DNA of 63,539 bases from Gnetum montanum (lineage: Eukaryota > Streptophyta > Gnetopsida > Gnetales > Gnetaceae). The stretch's first letter is position 1, and each line of letters starts with the position of its first letter. Below, piece by piece: positions 22,510 through 35,000 of this stretch. A model generated the notes under the pieces. The model was not told the origin of the DNA, ran no database searches, and saw nothing but the letters and a program-made list of their open reading frames with translations. The position numbers and the translations under genes were made by a program. Location: NCBI GenBank assembly GCA_015680685.1, contig MNCI01027046.1, positions 67,892-131,430 of the forward strand. Reading direction: 5' to 3'.

Positions 22510-22763
22510 AAAAACCCATTCAAAAAGCTCCATACTTGGTAAAACCAAAATTGAAAGAAGATTTCTGGTTATATGCTTTTGCTTCAAATGATTCAGTTGT
22601 TACTGTTTTAACTCAAAAAGATGAAGGTCAAGATGAACTAATTGGATTTTTTGGATATCATTTGAAAGGTTTAGAATTAAATTATTTAGACTTGGAAAAA
22701 CAAACATTTGCAATCATTAAGGCACTTCAGCATCTCAAATATTACTTGGAAAGCATGTATTGA
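22510..22763 (+). pseudogene. Gypsy-type RNase H of element F
   Basis: The frame has LYAFASNDSVVTVLTQKD, GFFGYHLKGLELNYLDLEKQ and AIIKALQHLKYYLESM, the standard RNase H region following gypsy RT. The frame stops at 22763 and nothing like integrase follows. Confidence 0.75.
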
Positions 22764-23837
22764 GAGCCTATTGTAAGGCAACTACCCATGGAGCATCTAG
22801 TGAAAGATTTTCTTACTTTGGATTTTAGATGAGTTTAGATTTCTCACTAGTGGACTTTCTATACATTCAAATGTTTGGAGAAACTTTTGTGAATGCACCA
22901 CCCAAGCTAAGTTCCAAGGAGATTCCAATAAAGATGATTCTTAGGGAGAGACTTTCATGTTTTAAGACACAAAAGAAACTAGTTGGGGAAACTCTCAAAA
23001 ATCAATAGTTAAATAATTGGATGAAAAAGATGTTGACCTTTTTGCATGTCAAAATGTTAAGGAAATGGAGTATAAGGATGTTCATCTATTTTTTGTGTTT
23101 ACAAGAGTAAGAGCAAAGGACTCAATGACTTACAAGCAAACTTGAGATCACAAGGACTCAAGGAAGCATGGATGAATACTAAGAATTCAAGCAAATTGTG
23201 TATGTTTTTATTGAGGATGATTCTTGGATATTTTGGCATGTTTCAAAGTATTTCTAGCTCATTTTAATGATTCTATGAGATTATAAGATCTATGGGGACT
23301 TTTTTGGAGGCATCCAGAGGCTCCCAACATCAAAACAAATAGTTTCATTTTTGGCCCATATAGAAGAGACATCTTTCCCCTACCAAAGATGTCTTTCCAG
23401 TAGGTAGCATAGGCAAAGACATCTCTACAAAACATCAAACGTATTTCATGAAACAAATACATCTTTCTAGAATCAAGATCAATTTCAGAAAGATGCCTTC
23501 CATCAAACAAATATGTCTTTCTAGAATGTAGATTTCAAAAAAAAATGTCTTTCCCAAACAAAGACGTCTTCCTAGAATAGAAGGAAAATTTAGAAAGATA
23601 TCTTAGGCATGAAAAAGATGCCTTCTTTGACCATTAGTGACCATTGCCTAGCCATTGCATAAGTTCCAAGATGGATTTAGAAACATGGTAGTTATAATAA
23701 GACATCATATGCATTGGGAAATATGCAAGATTATGTGTAATCATTGTACAATCATTTTGTGAATGATTGTAATCTTTGTTGATCTTCATTGTATCATCAT
23801 TTGTTCATTGTAAAGTGTGTTGTACCTCAAAGTACAA
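22764..23837. other. Unassigned DNA between F and LTR H
   Basis: No integrase or other protein domain recognised on either strand. It holds a hairpin-type repeat array (23358-23626). It may be the 3' untranslated part or LTR of F or of another Tat-type element. Confidence 0.5.
23358..23626. repeat. Hairpin array AAAGAYRTCTTTC
   Basis: Seven or eight degenerate copies of the palindrome AAAGACGTCTTT. One perfect stem pairs AGACATCTTT with AAAGATGTCT over an 8-base loop near 23370. The spacing is about 25-50 bp. Confidence 0.7.
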
Positions 23838-24718
23838 TGATGAGCAACGAATAGACCCTATCCCTAACCATATGAATCACTAAGTGTTCACACGCGATCC
23901 AGTCGAATTCTGTCGACTTATAACCTTCTAAGTACATTGGTCTCTAGGAAGTGAAACTAATCATTGCAATCATTGTCTTTCCAATTATACTTGTGAAATG
24001 CAAAGGTATGGTTAAGTTCAATTGAGGCATATGATTTTTATCATTTTTTTTTGTTTTATGTTCTAAGTCACCTAAGAACAAAGAATAAAGAATAAAAGGT
24101 ATTTAACTACTAATTTAATCTAACTAGCTAACATTTAACTAATCCTAACATAAGCATCTATTCCCACTTTTTGTACACATCCTAAACACATTTGACAATA
24201 TTGGATTGCCAAACATTAAGCATTACTGAGATTACCAAATGCCAAGCGTATGCTCGAAGTGGTCGTACTTATGTGCCTAATTAGTCACTATTTAATCTAG
24301 CTTAGTCTATCTTAATTAATTACTTAATTACTTAAAACATTAAAAAAAATTGCTTAAAATATTTAATGCATAAAGGAAATAATTAATCTATTTCAAAGTG
24401 CTACAAGGTTTATCAAAAAGCTCATCTTTATTGTCGCACACATTGTCGTGCTTAGGTACAACAATGCTCGAATAAAGATCCGTACACTCTTTGACTCCTA
24501 CTGCAGGTACTTAAAAAAATATTCTAACTTTTGAATGACAAAACTACAAGAAATTCACTACCACCATGAGACTTATGCCATAAATGTGATTGATGAGCAC
24601 ATATTTATAGGCAAAATAGAAAGCCCTATTGATGGGTAAATTTCAATGGGTCAAACCCTATGTCAACAAGATCATGTCATTAGCATCCCATCGATGCGGC
24701 CACCCAAACGACTCATCA
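23838..24718 (-). repeat. Athila-type LTR H (881 bp)
   Basis: In element sense it starts TGATGAGTCG and ends GCTCATCA, like LTR D. It contains TATA (CCTATAAATATG) at about 24600-24611 and the shared block GCTCGAAGTGGTCGTAC. No primer-binding site follows its end (left side), so it is a 3' LTR or a solo LTR. Flanks are TACAA on the left and TACTC on the right, not a clean duplication. The right flank ATGGGAGTA is a weak polypurine tract, favouring a 3' LTR. Confidence 0.75.
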
Positions 24719-24939
24719 TACTCCCATGACTAAATGAAAACTTGTTCCTAAGTTCTTTGTAAAATTTTGAAAGGTATGAAATTATTGACACACAAAACAA
24801 ACACACAAACTATAGAATAAAAAAGTAAGTGTCCAAAGTATATGGTTTTACAATGATTAGAATATTTTGATGTTTAGGACAACAAAATCGAACACTAGGA
24901 TAAAATTGACAAACACAATTCCTCAGATGGTGTGAAGAC

Positions 24940-25480
24940 ATTGGAGAAGATCAAATGGTCCCAAGTGGTGAAGGCTCTACAGGCTTCAAAGGGCCTTCTC
25001 CTACTTCGCATGCATGTGATGGTTGAGGTGGTTATGGCTGTCCAGCAATAGCTACAACATTTGGTGAAAGACGAAAGGCATCTAACAGTGCCTTGATCTT
25101 TCCCTCCTTTCCCCTGGGATCATTCACAATCCACGCAACATCTCAAATGTGGGCTAGAGTGGGAACATCCTAGGGACAAGGCATTATCGAGAACAACTCC
25201 TTCATATTAACAAACCAAGTGGTAAAAAGTTTTTGTTCAACATTGAATGCCTTAAGAGCATTCTGCAACTCTTGGTAGTCATTAATCCCTTTGGCCAAGT
25301 TCTTAGTAGTGGATCTCTAATCAGTGAATTGTGACTTGAGAACCTTGAGTTTAGCATTAGCAATCTCAAGCTTTTGCTTGGTCTCCTTATGGGTTTTAAA
25401 CTCTGCCTCATACAGCAAGTACAAGCTGGTCACTTACTTCTCCAACTCTAACCATGGTCATTTGACAATCAACATTGTTA
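24940..25480 (-). pseudogene. Coiled-coil reading frame right of LTR H, product unknown
   Basis: Read leftward, a frame with few stops begins with LYEAEFKTHKETKQKLEI and NAKLKVLKSQFTD. It continues through QELQNALKAFNVEQKLFTTW and then MPCP.DVPTLAHI and NDPRGKEGKIKALLDAF. The first half has heptad-like Leu spacing, suggesting a coiled coil. It lies where the 3' internal region of the element owning LTR H would be. It shows no similarity that I can see to the antisense genes of B and C. It is cut at 25505 by element B. Confidence 0.45.
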
Positions 25481-25500
25481 GGTTTGCATAACAGAGATTG

Positions 25501-25505
25501 GCAAG
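25501..25505. other. Target-site flank of element B (GCAAG)
   Basis: Five bases before the LTR. The partner copy should follow B's 3' LTR, outside the window. Confidence 0.5.
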
Positions 25506-27373
25506 TGAAACACCACAAATTTTGAGCTCCTGCAGTTCAATGGCAGATTTTTCTAAGTGTCAAAACTTGGGTAAAATTTTACTAAGTTTGGTATCACGTT
25601 GTGTAGCATAGATAGCGTAGCATACCTAAAGTCCTAATTTTTACAAAACTTCTCTAAGCCTACTTGCTATGCTCTCCAACATAGCCAGCGCAGCATACAC
25701 TTCTATGGCCAGTCTACACAAATGTCAAGCCAGAAGTGGTCAAGGATCGCTTAGGATGGACCAAATAGTTTGGCATATTTTCTATCTCCCAGGTTTTCAA
25801 GCTCGCTACCCTCTCTAGTGTGCTTAGCTTGACACATGTTCTGATTGCTAGTTCACCCAAGCACCAAGCTAGAGTCTGTCAAAAGTGCTCAGTATGAAAA
25901 AAATAGTTTGGCAAATTTTCTATCTTTCAAGTTGTCACACTTTGCTACACTGCACAACGTAGCTAGCTTGACACAAGTTTCAGGGCCAAATTTTGCCTAA
26001 GTGTTGGATAAGGATCTGTCAAGCCAGCTCGACATGGAAGATGCATTTGGCAATTTTTTGACTTTTGAGGCTGTCAGTCCTACTACACCCCAGAGTGTGG
26101 TCAGCATGCTACAAAGAAACATTGCAAATTTTTTCAAATTTTATCAAAGTACTCATGCTACGCTCTACTATGTTGTGCAATGTAGATAGCGTGACAAATG
26201 TAGCAAGTCAAAATCTACAAAAAATTTTACTAAGTGTTCATGCTACACTCTACTACGTTATGCAGTGTAGCTAGCTTGACATGTGGAAAAAGCCTCCAGA
26301 AGTTTCTAGAACTTAGAATTTCCCTTCATTTTAGCTTTGACATCCCTCCTACAACCAAGATCAGTAGTTTGCCTTGCTTTTGCACCCCCCATTGATCCCC
26401 AAAATTGTTCCTATGCTTGACCCTACTCGAAAGAGGGGGAAGACGTAGTTCCAGAGTGTAGACTCTAAGTTGCATTTGTTTTGGAACTATTTGTAGGTAC
26501 ATGGTGGTCTCTCAGACTTTGGCATGTGTAGTTTAGGCAGTGTGGTCACAATTCGACAGTCTCTAGGTTCCCGTTCTTGTTCTGAAAAGCATAACACTTT
26601 GAGCATAATATGTCAGCATGACCTATTCACGCATGTGCCATAGCCACATGGTGTCCAGTCCACATCTCATGACAACCCTAGCTCTATAAATACCCTAACA
26701 ATTAGCATTTTAGGGGTTGAAAAATCATTTGAGCATTCAACATTCGAGCATTCCTAGCATCTTCACTACTCCCACACCTAAGCACCCAAGCTTAACACCT
26801 TGGTAAGTACTGCAGTGCAATCTTCCCTTGCACCAGTAGAGCTTGACGACTACCAACCCAACAAGTCCAACCTTTCTTGTAGCTGCTAGTACCATGTTTG
26901 TGGCATCCCAGAGACTGTGATCACACTGCCACATTGCTGTTGTGCTTGTCTGACGCCACGTACTAGTTTCACATATTGTTCAATCAAAAGTTACATTCCC
27001 TGATCTTAGGGCAGTGTAGTTCTCCATCTAAACTCTTGTTCTATTTTATTTTAGCATTTTTTTCAAGTTTTTAGCATAATATTTTTGCATTTTTTCTACT
27101 ATCAACATGCACTTACATATTCATGTTACTATTTTTTCGAGTTGAGACTCTACGTTTCGTTCTTTCTTGTTATTCCAGCTCCCACATGAAACTCATTAAA
27201 AAATCTTTTTACAAATGATTATTGTTACACCACATAAGTCCCTGTCTGATCGACCAGACCATTCAAGGCACCTCATTTTTGTTTCTCCCAGCACAACCCT
27301 CACACAGATTTGGGGTTAGTTTGTATGCCCGTGGTCCTCTTGGTGTTCCAGCCATCGATGTTTTCGGATGTCA
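25506..27373 (+). repeat. 5' LTR of element B (1868 bp)
   Basis: It starts TGAAACACCACAAATTTT and ends GGATGTCA, seven bases before the primer site. The TATA box is CTATAAATACCC at 26684-26693. The U3 part (25570-26290) has hairpin units around GCTACGCT..AGCGTGACA separated by AAATTTTACTAAGTGTT-like spacers. Confidence 0.85.
26684..26693 (+). promoter_or_regulatory. TATA box of LTR B
   Basis: CTATAAATACCC, shared with the LTRs of A and C. Confidence 0.75.
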
Positions 27374-27380
27374 TAATTTT

Positions 27381-27397
27381 TGGCTGTAGAAGGAGGG
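27381..27397 (+). other. Primer-binding site of B
   Basis: TGGCTGTAGAAGGAGGG, two differences from the site of A. Confidence 0.75.
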
Positions 27398-27885
27398 CCT
27401 CCCACTCCTTCTATGTGAAAAGGGTAGTCTCATGTGCTTTTTACACCCCCATCACTAGCAGAAAGCTAGCATAGACATAACACACCTATGGACCTACCAC
27501 AGTAGTAGCTAGATCATAGGCCAGCGTAGGAGTCGTCAACGTTCTAGTTGGTGCAGATTGGTCCCAGTTGGCGATTCCCCTAGAACCCCATAGGATGGAA
27601 AGTCCAAACTGTCCATTGTGTTAAACTTTGAGTGTTCTGTAGATTATGACAACCTAATGAGCATGATAGTCCCTCAAAGCGTGACAAGCGTAACACTAGA
27701 CATAACCATTATTTCAGCATTTCCAAACTTAGCCATTTTTGGCCTATTCTTTACAGTTTTCATACTTAATTATCTTGTTTTAAAGTTTCTTGCACTTAAA
27801 CATTTTTTACAAGCATCATTTTCTCTCACATCCTTCTTATGCAATGAAATTGAACCTATTTAACACCTCAGCTGCTACCTTGAGC

Positions 27886-30155
27886 ATGGAGGTGGCTCAC
27901 CCCATCCAACATATGGAAGATGTGGAGTAGCCACCTAGCCTTATGCGACCACAATGATAGTTTCTTAGACTATGACATCAATCACCTGAGCACCCGAGCT
28001 TGACAATGAATGGTACAATTTCCTATGTGCTAAGCTTTAGGTGGGCCTATCATTGGATCGCCAGGAAATGAAAACCAAGTGTAGTTTTGAGATTATCCAC
28101 AAAAATGGAAGGGAGTTCCTTCCTACCTCAAATGCAGTGATACTACTCATTGAAAACTTCAAATGGATTTTGGATCAACTCGTTAGGGTGAGTGGGCCAA
28201 GAGAGTAGGACGTTGCATCAAACTATGATGAACCCATGCATGATGGGCAAAAGGAGTTTGAATCTCATTCCGATGGTGGCATCTCATTCTACGTATTAGT
28301 CGCACAGTCTACCTTTGTGTTCTTACTACACCAGTCACAGTCCTCTACCTTCTTTGAGGTAGCTATGACACTTCCATAACCCAAATCTTCGTTAGTGGTG
28401 GCTAACCACTAGGTCCTACCTACACAACAAAGTGTAGGGCCTTCTTCCTCCTTTCCTTTCATTATTTCTACGCAATCTATTCAGTCTTCATAGCCTACAT
28501 TTGTGACACCAACACTACTATATGTGCATACCATATCCATATCGTAGCTGCACACAAGTCACATTCTTGTCATTCCCGCCATCTCAGTCCCACCACAAAC
28601 AACAAACCCAACCTCAACTGTGTGGTGGGCCCCAACATCAATACCCATAGTATAATTATCACACGTGCTGCAATATATGCAGCAACAAACATATCAAGTG
28701 TCACACGTGGTGGCACAACCCACTATAGGGATGTGGGCCACTTCAACGACACCACCCATGGCACAACTAATGCAACCCTCTACAACATCCCTGAGTCTAG
28801 ACCAAGCATTCTAGCTTATCCAAACTCTCATAGAGGAGGTCAGGCAGCTTAAAGTGGCCAACTCAGAAATGGTCCACGTAATGGACTTTTACCAAGATGA
28901 TCCTATCAGTCCTGTAGTTCTTCCACTAATACTACCTCCTAGGGTTCCCCAGTTCACAAAATACAATGGTGAGGGTGACCCAAATGCTCACTTAGTGATT
29001 TTCCATTCTAAGTGCTTACTACTGCAAGTGTGGCCACACATGATTATCTACATCTTTTCCATGTCTCTGATTGGCAAAGCCCTCGACTAGTATCATGTGC
29101 TTCCTAGGGCTTCCATCTTAACTCTAGATGATTTGTTGAGCTAATTCATAACCCACTTCAAGTACAACTTGAAGCTAGAGGCCATGCTAGATCAGTTTAT
29201 GAATGTTAAGAAAGGAGTGTTGGAACCAGTGCAAAAATTCATACAATGCTGGAGCACCTCCCTAAATGAGATTCATGAGCCAATCGCTGAAACCCACCTA
29301 CTGGCCATTTTTAAGGATGCAGTAAATGATTTCATTAAATCAAAGCTATTCTATTTAGCCCCACGTTCCCTTAGCCAAGCTTTTGCTCAAACAAAGAGCA
29401 TATAGGATGTGACGGAAGCTAGCAAGGACCCAACTTATGTAGCCTACAAGAATGCGCATGTAAAGAGAGAAGGAAAAGGGAAAAGCCAAGACAACCACCG
29501 TGGCAACTGTGGCTGATGAAACCAAGCCTAACAATAACAAGTAAGTGGCCAAGGCACCTAAGGCCTCAACCACCAACAACAAAGCATCAAGTTATGGCAA
29601 CATAGAAATCAACCAACTTGCATCATCATCAGCCGCGGGGAAAACTCCCCCAAGGCCAAATATTGAGTGCAAGGATCACTCAAAATACACCCCTTTTATG
29701 ATTAGGTTGTCAGAGCTTTTGGACCAACTGCTAAGTGCTGGCCGCATTCAGCACAAGAAATGTCAAAGGATGCATGAAAGCGCCATGAGAGGTACTACAA
29801 GGTCCTCCAAAACCCTTCCATGGCTATGCCCAATGAGCCTTTGGTACCCAAGAATTTTAGATTAGACTGGTTCTACAACTACCATCAATTGCACGGCCAC
29901 AACACAAATTACTACCTAGCATTGAAGGATGATATCCAACGCATGATCGATCAAGGCAAGCTGGTCCTTGATGAAAGTAATCATGTCTGGCCAGAAAATC
30001 AATCCATAAAAGTTTATAAGGATCCATTAAACACTAACGATGTAGGATATATCATTAATGCTATCAACCTTGATGATGATGCAAAACCAACACATGAACT
30101 ATTTGTGGTTCGTGTGCCCTCCAATGACATTGGGGCATTAACATCAACTAGGCCA
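27886..30155 (+). pseudogene. gag of element B
   Basis: Start chosen at the ATG at 27886 (MEVAHPIQHMEDV), by position relative to C gag. Then WYNFLCAKL; a Pro/Thr/Ser-rich region (about 28260-28800); the core from VMDFYQDDPI (28890) through QFTKYNGEGDPNAHL; and NEIHEPIAETHLLAIF (29270). The zinc-knuckle-like motif at about 29870-29940 reads FYNYHQLHGHNTNYY, where C keeps CDYHQQCGHNTDYC, so both Cys are now Tyr. Stops include a TAG at 29088 where C has Trp (ALDWY). Confidence 0.8.
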
Positions 30156-30559
30156 TAGGCCCCCTTCATCATTAAGGCACCACCTCGAGTGCCCATGACA
30201 CCCTTTGTGGTTAGGGCCCCACAACATGTTACAGCAACAACAACCTAGACACCTTTTTTCATAAGGGTATCAAAACATGCTGATCCCCCATCTACCCAGG
30301 GTTCGGTGGTGGGCACTGCATCATGACCCACTCACCTGAAGAGACATGATGAGTGTCTAGCTAACAAGATGGCTAGGAAATGCACAGAGCTAGGTCCCCC
30401 TAAGCCTATCCCCTTGTCAGCCATAACCATGGCCACATCATCTAAGGCCACCAATGTAGACAAGCACATGCAACAAGCAAGCACCAAGGCTCAAAGGCCC
30501 ACTACCCAACTAAGAGCTAAGTCTCCTCCTCAAGAAATTTTTCTCTTAGGATACATGGA

Positions 30560-31521
30560 GGAGATAAAAACCACCAAATAAGTTGATAGTGGAAAATATT
30601 TTCTAGATGCACTCACATAGGTCAAACAAGCTCTAAAACAAAAGAATACAACTTTGAGCTTGTATGACTTAATTATGACCTTCCCTACTCATCATCAGGC
30701 CTTGGTTCGCATGTTGGCATCCATTCCTATTAAGGAAGACATGCTAGCAAACAAGAAAGTTGTCCATGTAGTGATACTCCTGCCAACAACCAAAGAGCCA
30801 AGGTCAACACTGTTGATCTTTTGGTGATGAAGCAATCAAAGCTGACCTTGAGAAGGGTCAAGTAACCACTACTCCCATGTTCATAATGATTTTCATGGAT
30901 TAGTACAAGATTTGAAGGGTGCATGTAGATGATGGGGCAGCAACCAACATTATCCCATTCCCCGTCATTGACAAGCTAGGCATGGTGGATCAAATCAGGC
31001 CAACAACAATGACCTATTTAAAATCCTTTAACAAGGCATGTGTGGTTGTCAAGGGGATAGTCATGATTGATTTTGTGGTAGGGGAAAAATTCCCCACTAA
31101 CATAGAATTCATCATGGTTGAAGAGATGTCTAGATTCAACTTAATCTTAGGGAGGTCTTGGTGAGCCTAGCTACCAGCTATCTCTTCACCAATCCACCAA
31201 GAAATCCACTTGCCTTACGAGGGTGGGGAAGTGGTAATCTTTAGTGACAATGTAGCCCCTCTAATCAACAACAATGTAGACACTAAAAAAGGGTCGAACA
31301 TGGAGATCTCTGAGGATACACCACTTGTTTGCAATGAAGGTCACTGTTGTTTGGTCAATGAAAAGCAATCAAAAAAGATGAGCAACCTCCAAGAGGAGGC
31401 TCTATGGGTAGAATTGCCCTTTTATACAGAAAATGATGGCCTAGGGGAGTACCGTCTAATACCCTCCAGGCCTTACGCACCGCCTAACCTGCATTGGGTT
31501 AGAAAACATCTATGCGACTAG
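30560..31521 (+). pseudogene. Retropepsin of element B
   Basis: The active-site motif VDDGAATNIIPF (about 30920-30960) keeps D-x-G-A. It is followed by VDQIRPTT and the C-terminal protease signature FNLILGRSW near 31135. The frame ends RKHLCD and a stop at 31519. Element C ends at the matching place (KKQLHIA, stop), so this terminator is likely genuine. One upstream break separates it from gag. Confidence 0.8.
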
Positions 31522-31624
31522 GGCAAGTCCCTAATTCATCTTCCAGTCCAAGTTGTAGTTTGTGTTATGTTTAATTCTTGCATTAGTTATGGTTTTTTTT
31601 AACTTTATTTCATAAAAAAATGCA

Positions 31625-31825
31625 GCCTAAAATGACCTTAAACTATCATGTCGCTCAAAATGACCTTAAACTATCACACGGCCCACCAAGGCCTAAAACT
31701 GACAACCGACTTCCTTCTACACGATGGCCCGAAATGGCCTTAAACTAGCGATGGCCTGAAATAGCCTTAAAATAGTGATGGCCCTACCACCATGGCCTTA
31801 AACTAGCATGGGGCCCACAAGGGGC
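31625..31825. repeat. Minisatellite between protease and antisense gene in B
   Basis: About six degenerate units of roughly 27 bp. On the minus strand they read GCTAGTTTAAGGCCATTTCG, the repeat found at the same place in C (50831-50970). Confidence 0.75.
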
Positions 31826-32026
31826 CTAATTACATCAACAAAAAAAAATCCTAAGTAAAATTATGAATTGAATTATAGGTTAAAATGATAAAATGAGAAG
31901 TAAATAAATGCCATGTTTTTCATTAAATCATGAGTCAAATACATAGTCTAAAGTTACATCATATCCAAAAAGACATAAAATTGCCCAACAATAGTGTTGC
32001 ATCATAATTTGCATTATGATGGGAAG

Positions 32027-35000
32027 CTAAGGCTTTTCCCCTCCGACTTTATCCGCTACTCCACTAGGTCCCGCACCTTTACTTGGAGCCTACACAAAAC
32101 AAAAATGAAATAATAAACTATTCAATAAATGAGATAATGTGCAAAACTATAATGAAATAAAATAGATAATAATAAAATAATTGAAATTGACCTTAGATGA
32201 GCCCACGTCCATGTCTGGGGGCATCCTATTAAGGCCAACCTTTAAGCGTAGGAGGATCTTGTCCTCTGACATGCGTGTCTAATCCTCCTCTCCCAAATCA
32301 ACACCTGTGAGGGTCTTCTGTTTCTCCATGGTTGTCCATATGGGTTGCCTTGGCAAAAAGGTTGCAAAAGTGACCTCTCCAAAAGGGACACTAATCTCTC
32401 TTTCCAGGGACTCACTAACCACTAGATGGCTCACAAACATGTTGTAAGCCTGCTTTGCACTAATGGCATCAAGGAATATGTCTCGACATTAGCGCTCCAT
32501 AGACTCATCCCTATACTTCTTGTGATAAGCTGTGCATTTCATCTTGTAATGATACTTGTGATTTTTCTGATTTTATCCCAATTCATATACTTTGGTCCTT
32601 CCAATCTTAGCTCTTCCAAGACAAGAGGTCCATCTACAAATGTTGTTCAATGACCTCATGAGTAGCCTCATTCTTGCCCAGCATGGCCAACTAGTACCTG
32701 GCATAGTCAATCATAGCCTTACGCTAGCTATCATCTGATTTTTCATGGGCTGCCAGGAAATCATAATGTGACTGCAAGTCTTCTAGCTTGGCTACCTAGT
32801 TCACCTTCTACTCCCAAAGCTCTTGGACTTGTTTTCAAAGCTCCTTGTTCACATGCCTACACTCCCACAATGATTGTGTAGAGTGAAGTGCACATTTTCT
32901 TACCTCATCGTATATACAACGAGGCACCTGCTCCACCTTAGGAGGGAACCCAGGCACAGCATCGACCTAGATTGCTCTTCTCGGGTCCCACTTAAGTCGC
33001 AACCTATTATCCTAAGTGGTGAAATATTAGTCATAAAACAAAAGAGAAAAAAAAGGAAAAGGAGGTAATGATAGTAAAATAAACATACCAATCTTAGGAT
33101 CTATCTATTTAAGGTGGTTGATCATATCATCCACTACGCCTTACATGAAGGAGAACTTGTCTGGATTTTCTGCCCATGATTGTGAGTGGAAAGTGGATGT
33201 AAATTCAAGACACTTAGCAAAGGCATCACTCGTTGTAACATAAAGAATTTTAGGATTGTCAAAAAATACATAAAAATATAAAAATAATAAAAGTATATAT
33301 GTAGAAAAAAAAAGAGGAAGGGTAACACAATGAAGATGGTGGTGCAAAGCCCCTATCCAGCAAGCCCTCAAGGGTGAGAGTGGAAAAATCACCCATATGC
33401 ACATCATCAAACAAATTATCAAACTCACCATCCTCAAATTGCAACCCCTCTTCTTCAAGCTACCTCAATACTTTGGTAGCTTCCTCATCTTCCATGTGTC
33501 CCTTGGGTTGAGGGACATTGTCCTCTAAGGGCTACTCTTCTACTGCAGGGGTCCTCTTGCCTATGTTGCAAAAATATAAATTAGAATACTCAATAAAAAA
33601 ATATAAATAATAATAATAAAATACACTAAATAGTGCATACTTACTAGCTAATTTTGATTATGCATCATGAAGTCTAAAGCATAACTTCTTGCCTCTTTCC
33701 TCAACCTCACGCATGGGCTCCTTCGAGGGGCAAGGCTTCTTGATTTGCATTGTTGACTTCACCATCTCAGCGATGAGTCATGCCCCCTTCTACATTACCT
33801 ATGTTTGTAGGAGGTTCCTCTCCAACACTATCACATGCATGGTAGGATGGCCCCACATGGCCCTTGGTTGTCACTAAGAAAGACTCACCAATTATCTTTG
33901 GGGATCCTATGACCGAGTCATGTGGAACAAATGGCAGATCCATGGCTTGAAAATCTAGGTGTGATCTTGCACCATCCATAGCCCATTCTCACAGACCACC
34001 AAGAATTCTACAAACCTTCATAGACACACTACAAAGAAGGCAAAATGCATGTGGGATCGTGCCCTGAGGTTGTCACGAAGTTTGACAATTTTAGCTCGCA
34101 AGCTGTCAGCAAGGTATTTGGCCTAGTTATACTATGTCCCCTCCTCTATTACGTCTTTCATTATCCAAGCTTGCTCCACCCCAAGGACCTTTCCTTGAGA
34201 AAGCATCTTAGGAAATGCATGAGCCTTAAAGATAAGATAGAGGTGTTGGGCCACAAGCAATTTCACTTGCTTCATGGATATACCCTTGCAACCTTTCTCA
34301 GTGCCTAGCCACTCTTCAATGCCCTCTCTATGATTTAGCTCCTTATAAGTCTTCTCACCTACCAATAGACCTTTAGAGGAGATGCCAAAGAGATCCAAGA
34401 AGAGGTCATCCATGATCTTGAAGACCACCCGCACGTTATGAACTTGCATGTAAAAGTGATCGACACTCTCAGTGAAAGAGTTGACTAAGGCAATCATCTT
34501 TCGTATCAGGATGTTTGGGTTCACAGCCAAGAAAAGGTCCATGAGCCCAGCCCACTAAAGATTTTGGGTTATCCTTGCTAGGGCCTCATGGCACAACCAG
34601 CATTACGAACTATCAACCTCACCGTACTTGAAGAAGATATTAGCCTCATTGTACCCTGAAACAACCACTATAACCTCTTTGGACTTGGTTGCAACTACAA
34701 TAAATAAAAGTAAAATTAGTAACATGATGAGGATATAAAGTCAAAGGTACATGAAACTAAATAGATGATATAACTTACATGGCACAAATGGTGTGCGGAA
34801 CGATGGTAGTGGGACCGAAACCTCCTCTACACTTGGTATTCGAGATGCCCACTCAATATCCAACTAGCCAAGACTCTGGCACTTCTCATACGATTTGGAA
34901 TACCTACTAGGGTATTTCACCAAATCTGCCTCATCTTGTCCTATAACGCCAGCATGCATATTCTCAGTGATGAGAATTCCTATAGGGTTTTTTGGACTAG

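Larger units (their letters stand above)
17900..22763 (+). mobile_element. Tat-related Ty3/gypsy element F, defective
   Basis: Order on the plus strand: primer-binding site (duplicated, 18459-18547), gag (about 18900-19470), acidic linker, protease (about 20170-20640), archaeal-type RNase H (about 20822-21240), RT (about 21396-22450), gypsy RNase H (about 22510-22763). I find no integrase after it, so the 3' part is lost or replaced. The start coordinate is approximate. The primer site and RT flanks (WSYDDLKTF, NLVPIRKMNGDI) place it in the Tat group. Confidence 0.75.

Noticed and set aside
20822-22763. Endogenous pararetrovirus (caulimovirid) because of RT plus RNase H without integrase
   Set aside because: Primer site, gag pattern and an archaeal-type RNase H fit the Tat group. 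No movement protein or viral coat motif was seen.
23833-24723. Solo-LTR interpretation of LTR H with TACAA/TACTC as target duplication
   Set aside because: Only three of five bases match, so the duplication is not supported. A 3' LTR with internal region to the right remains equally or more likely.
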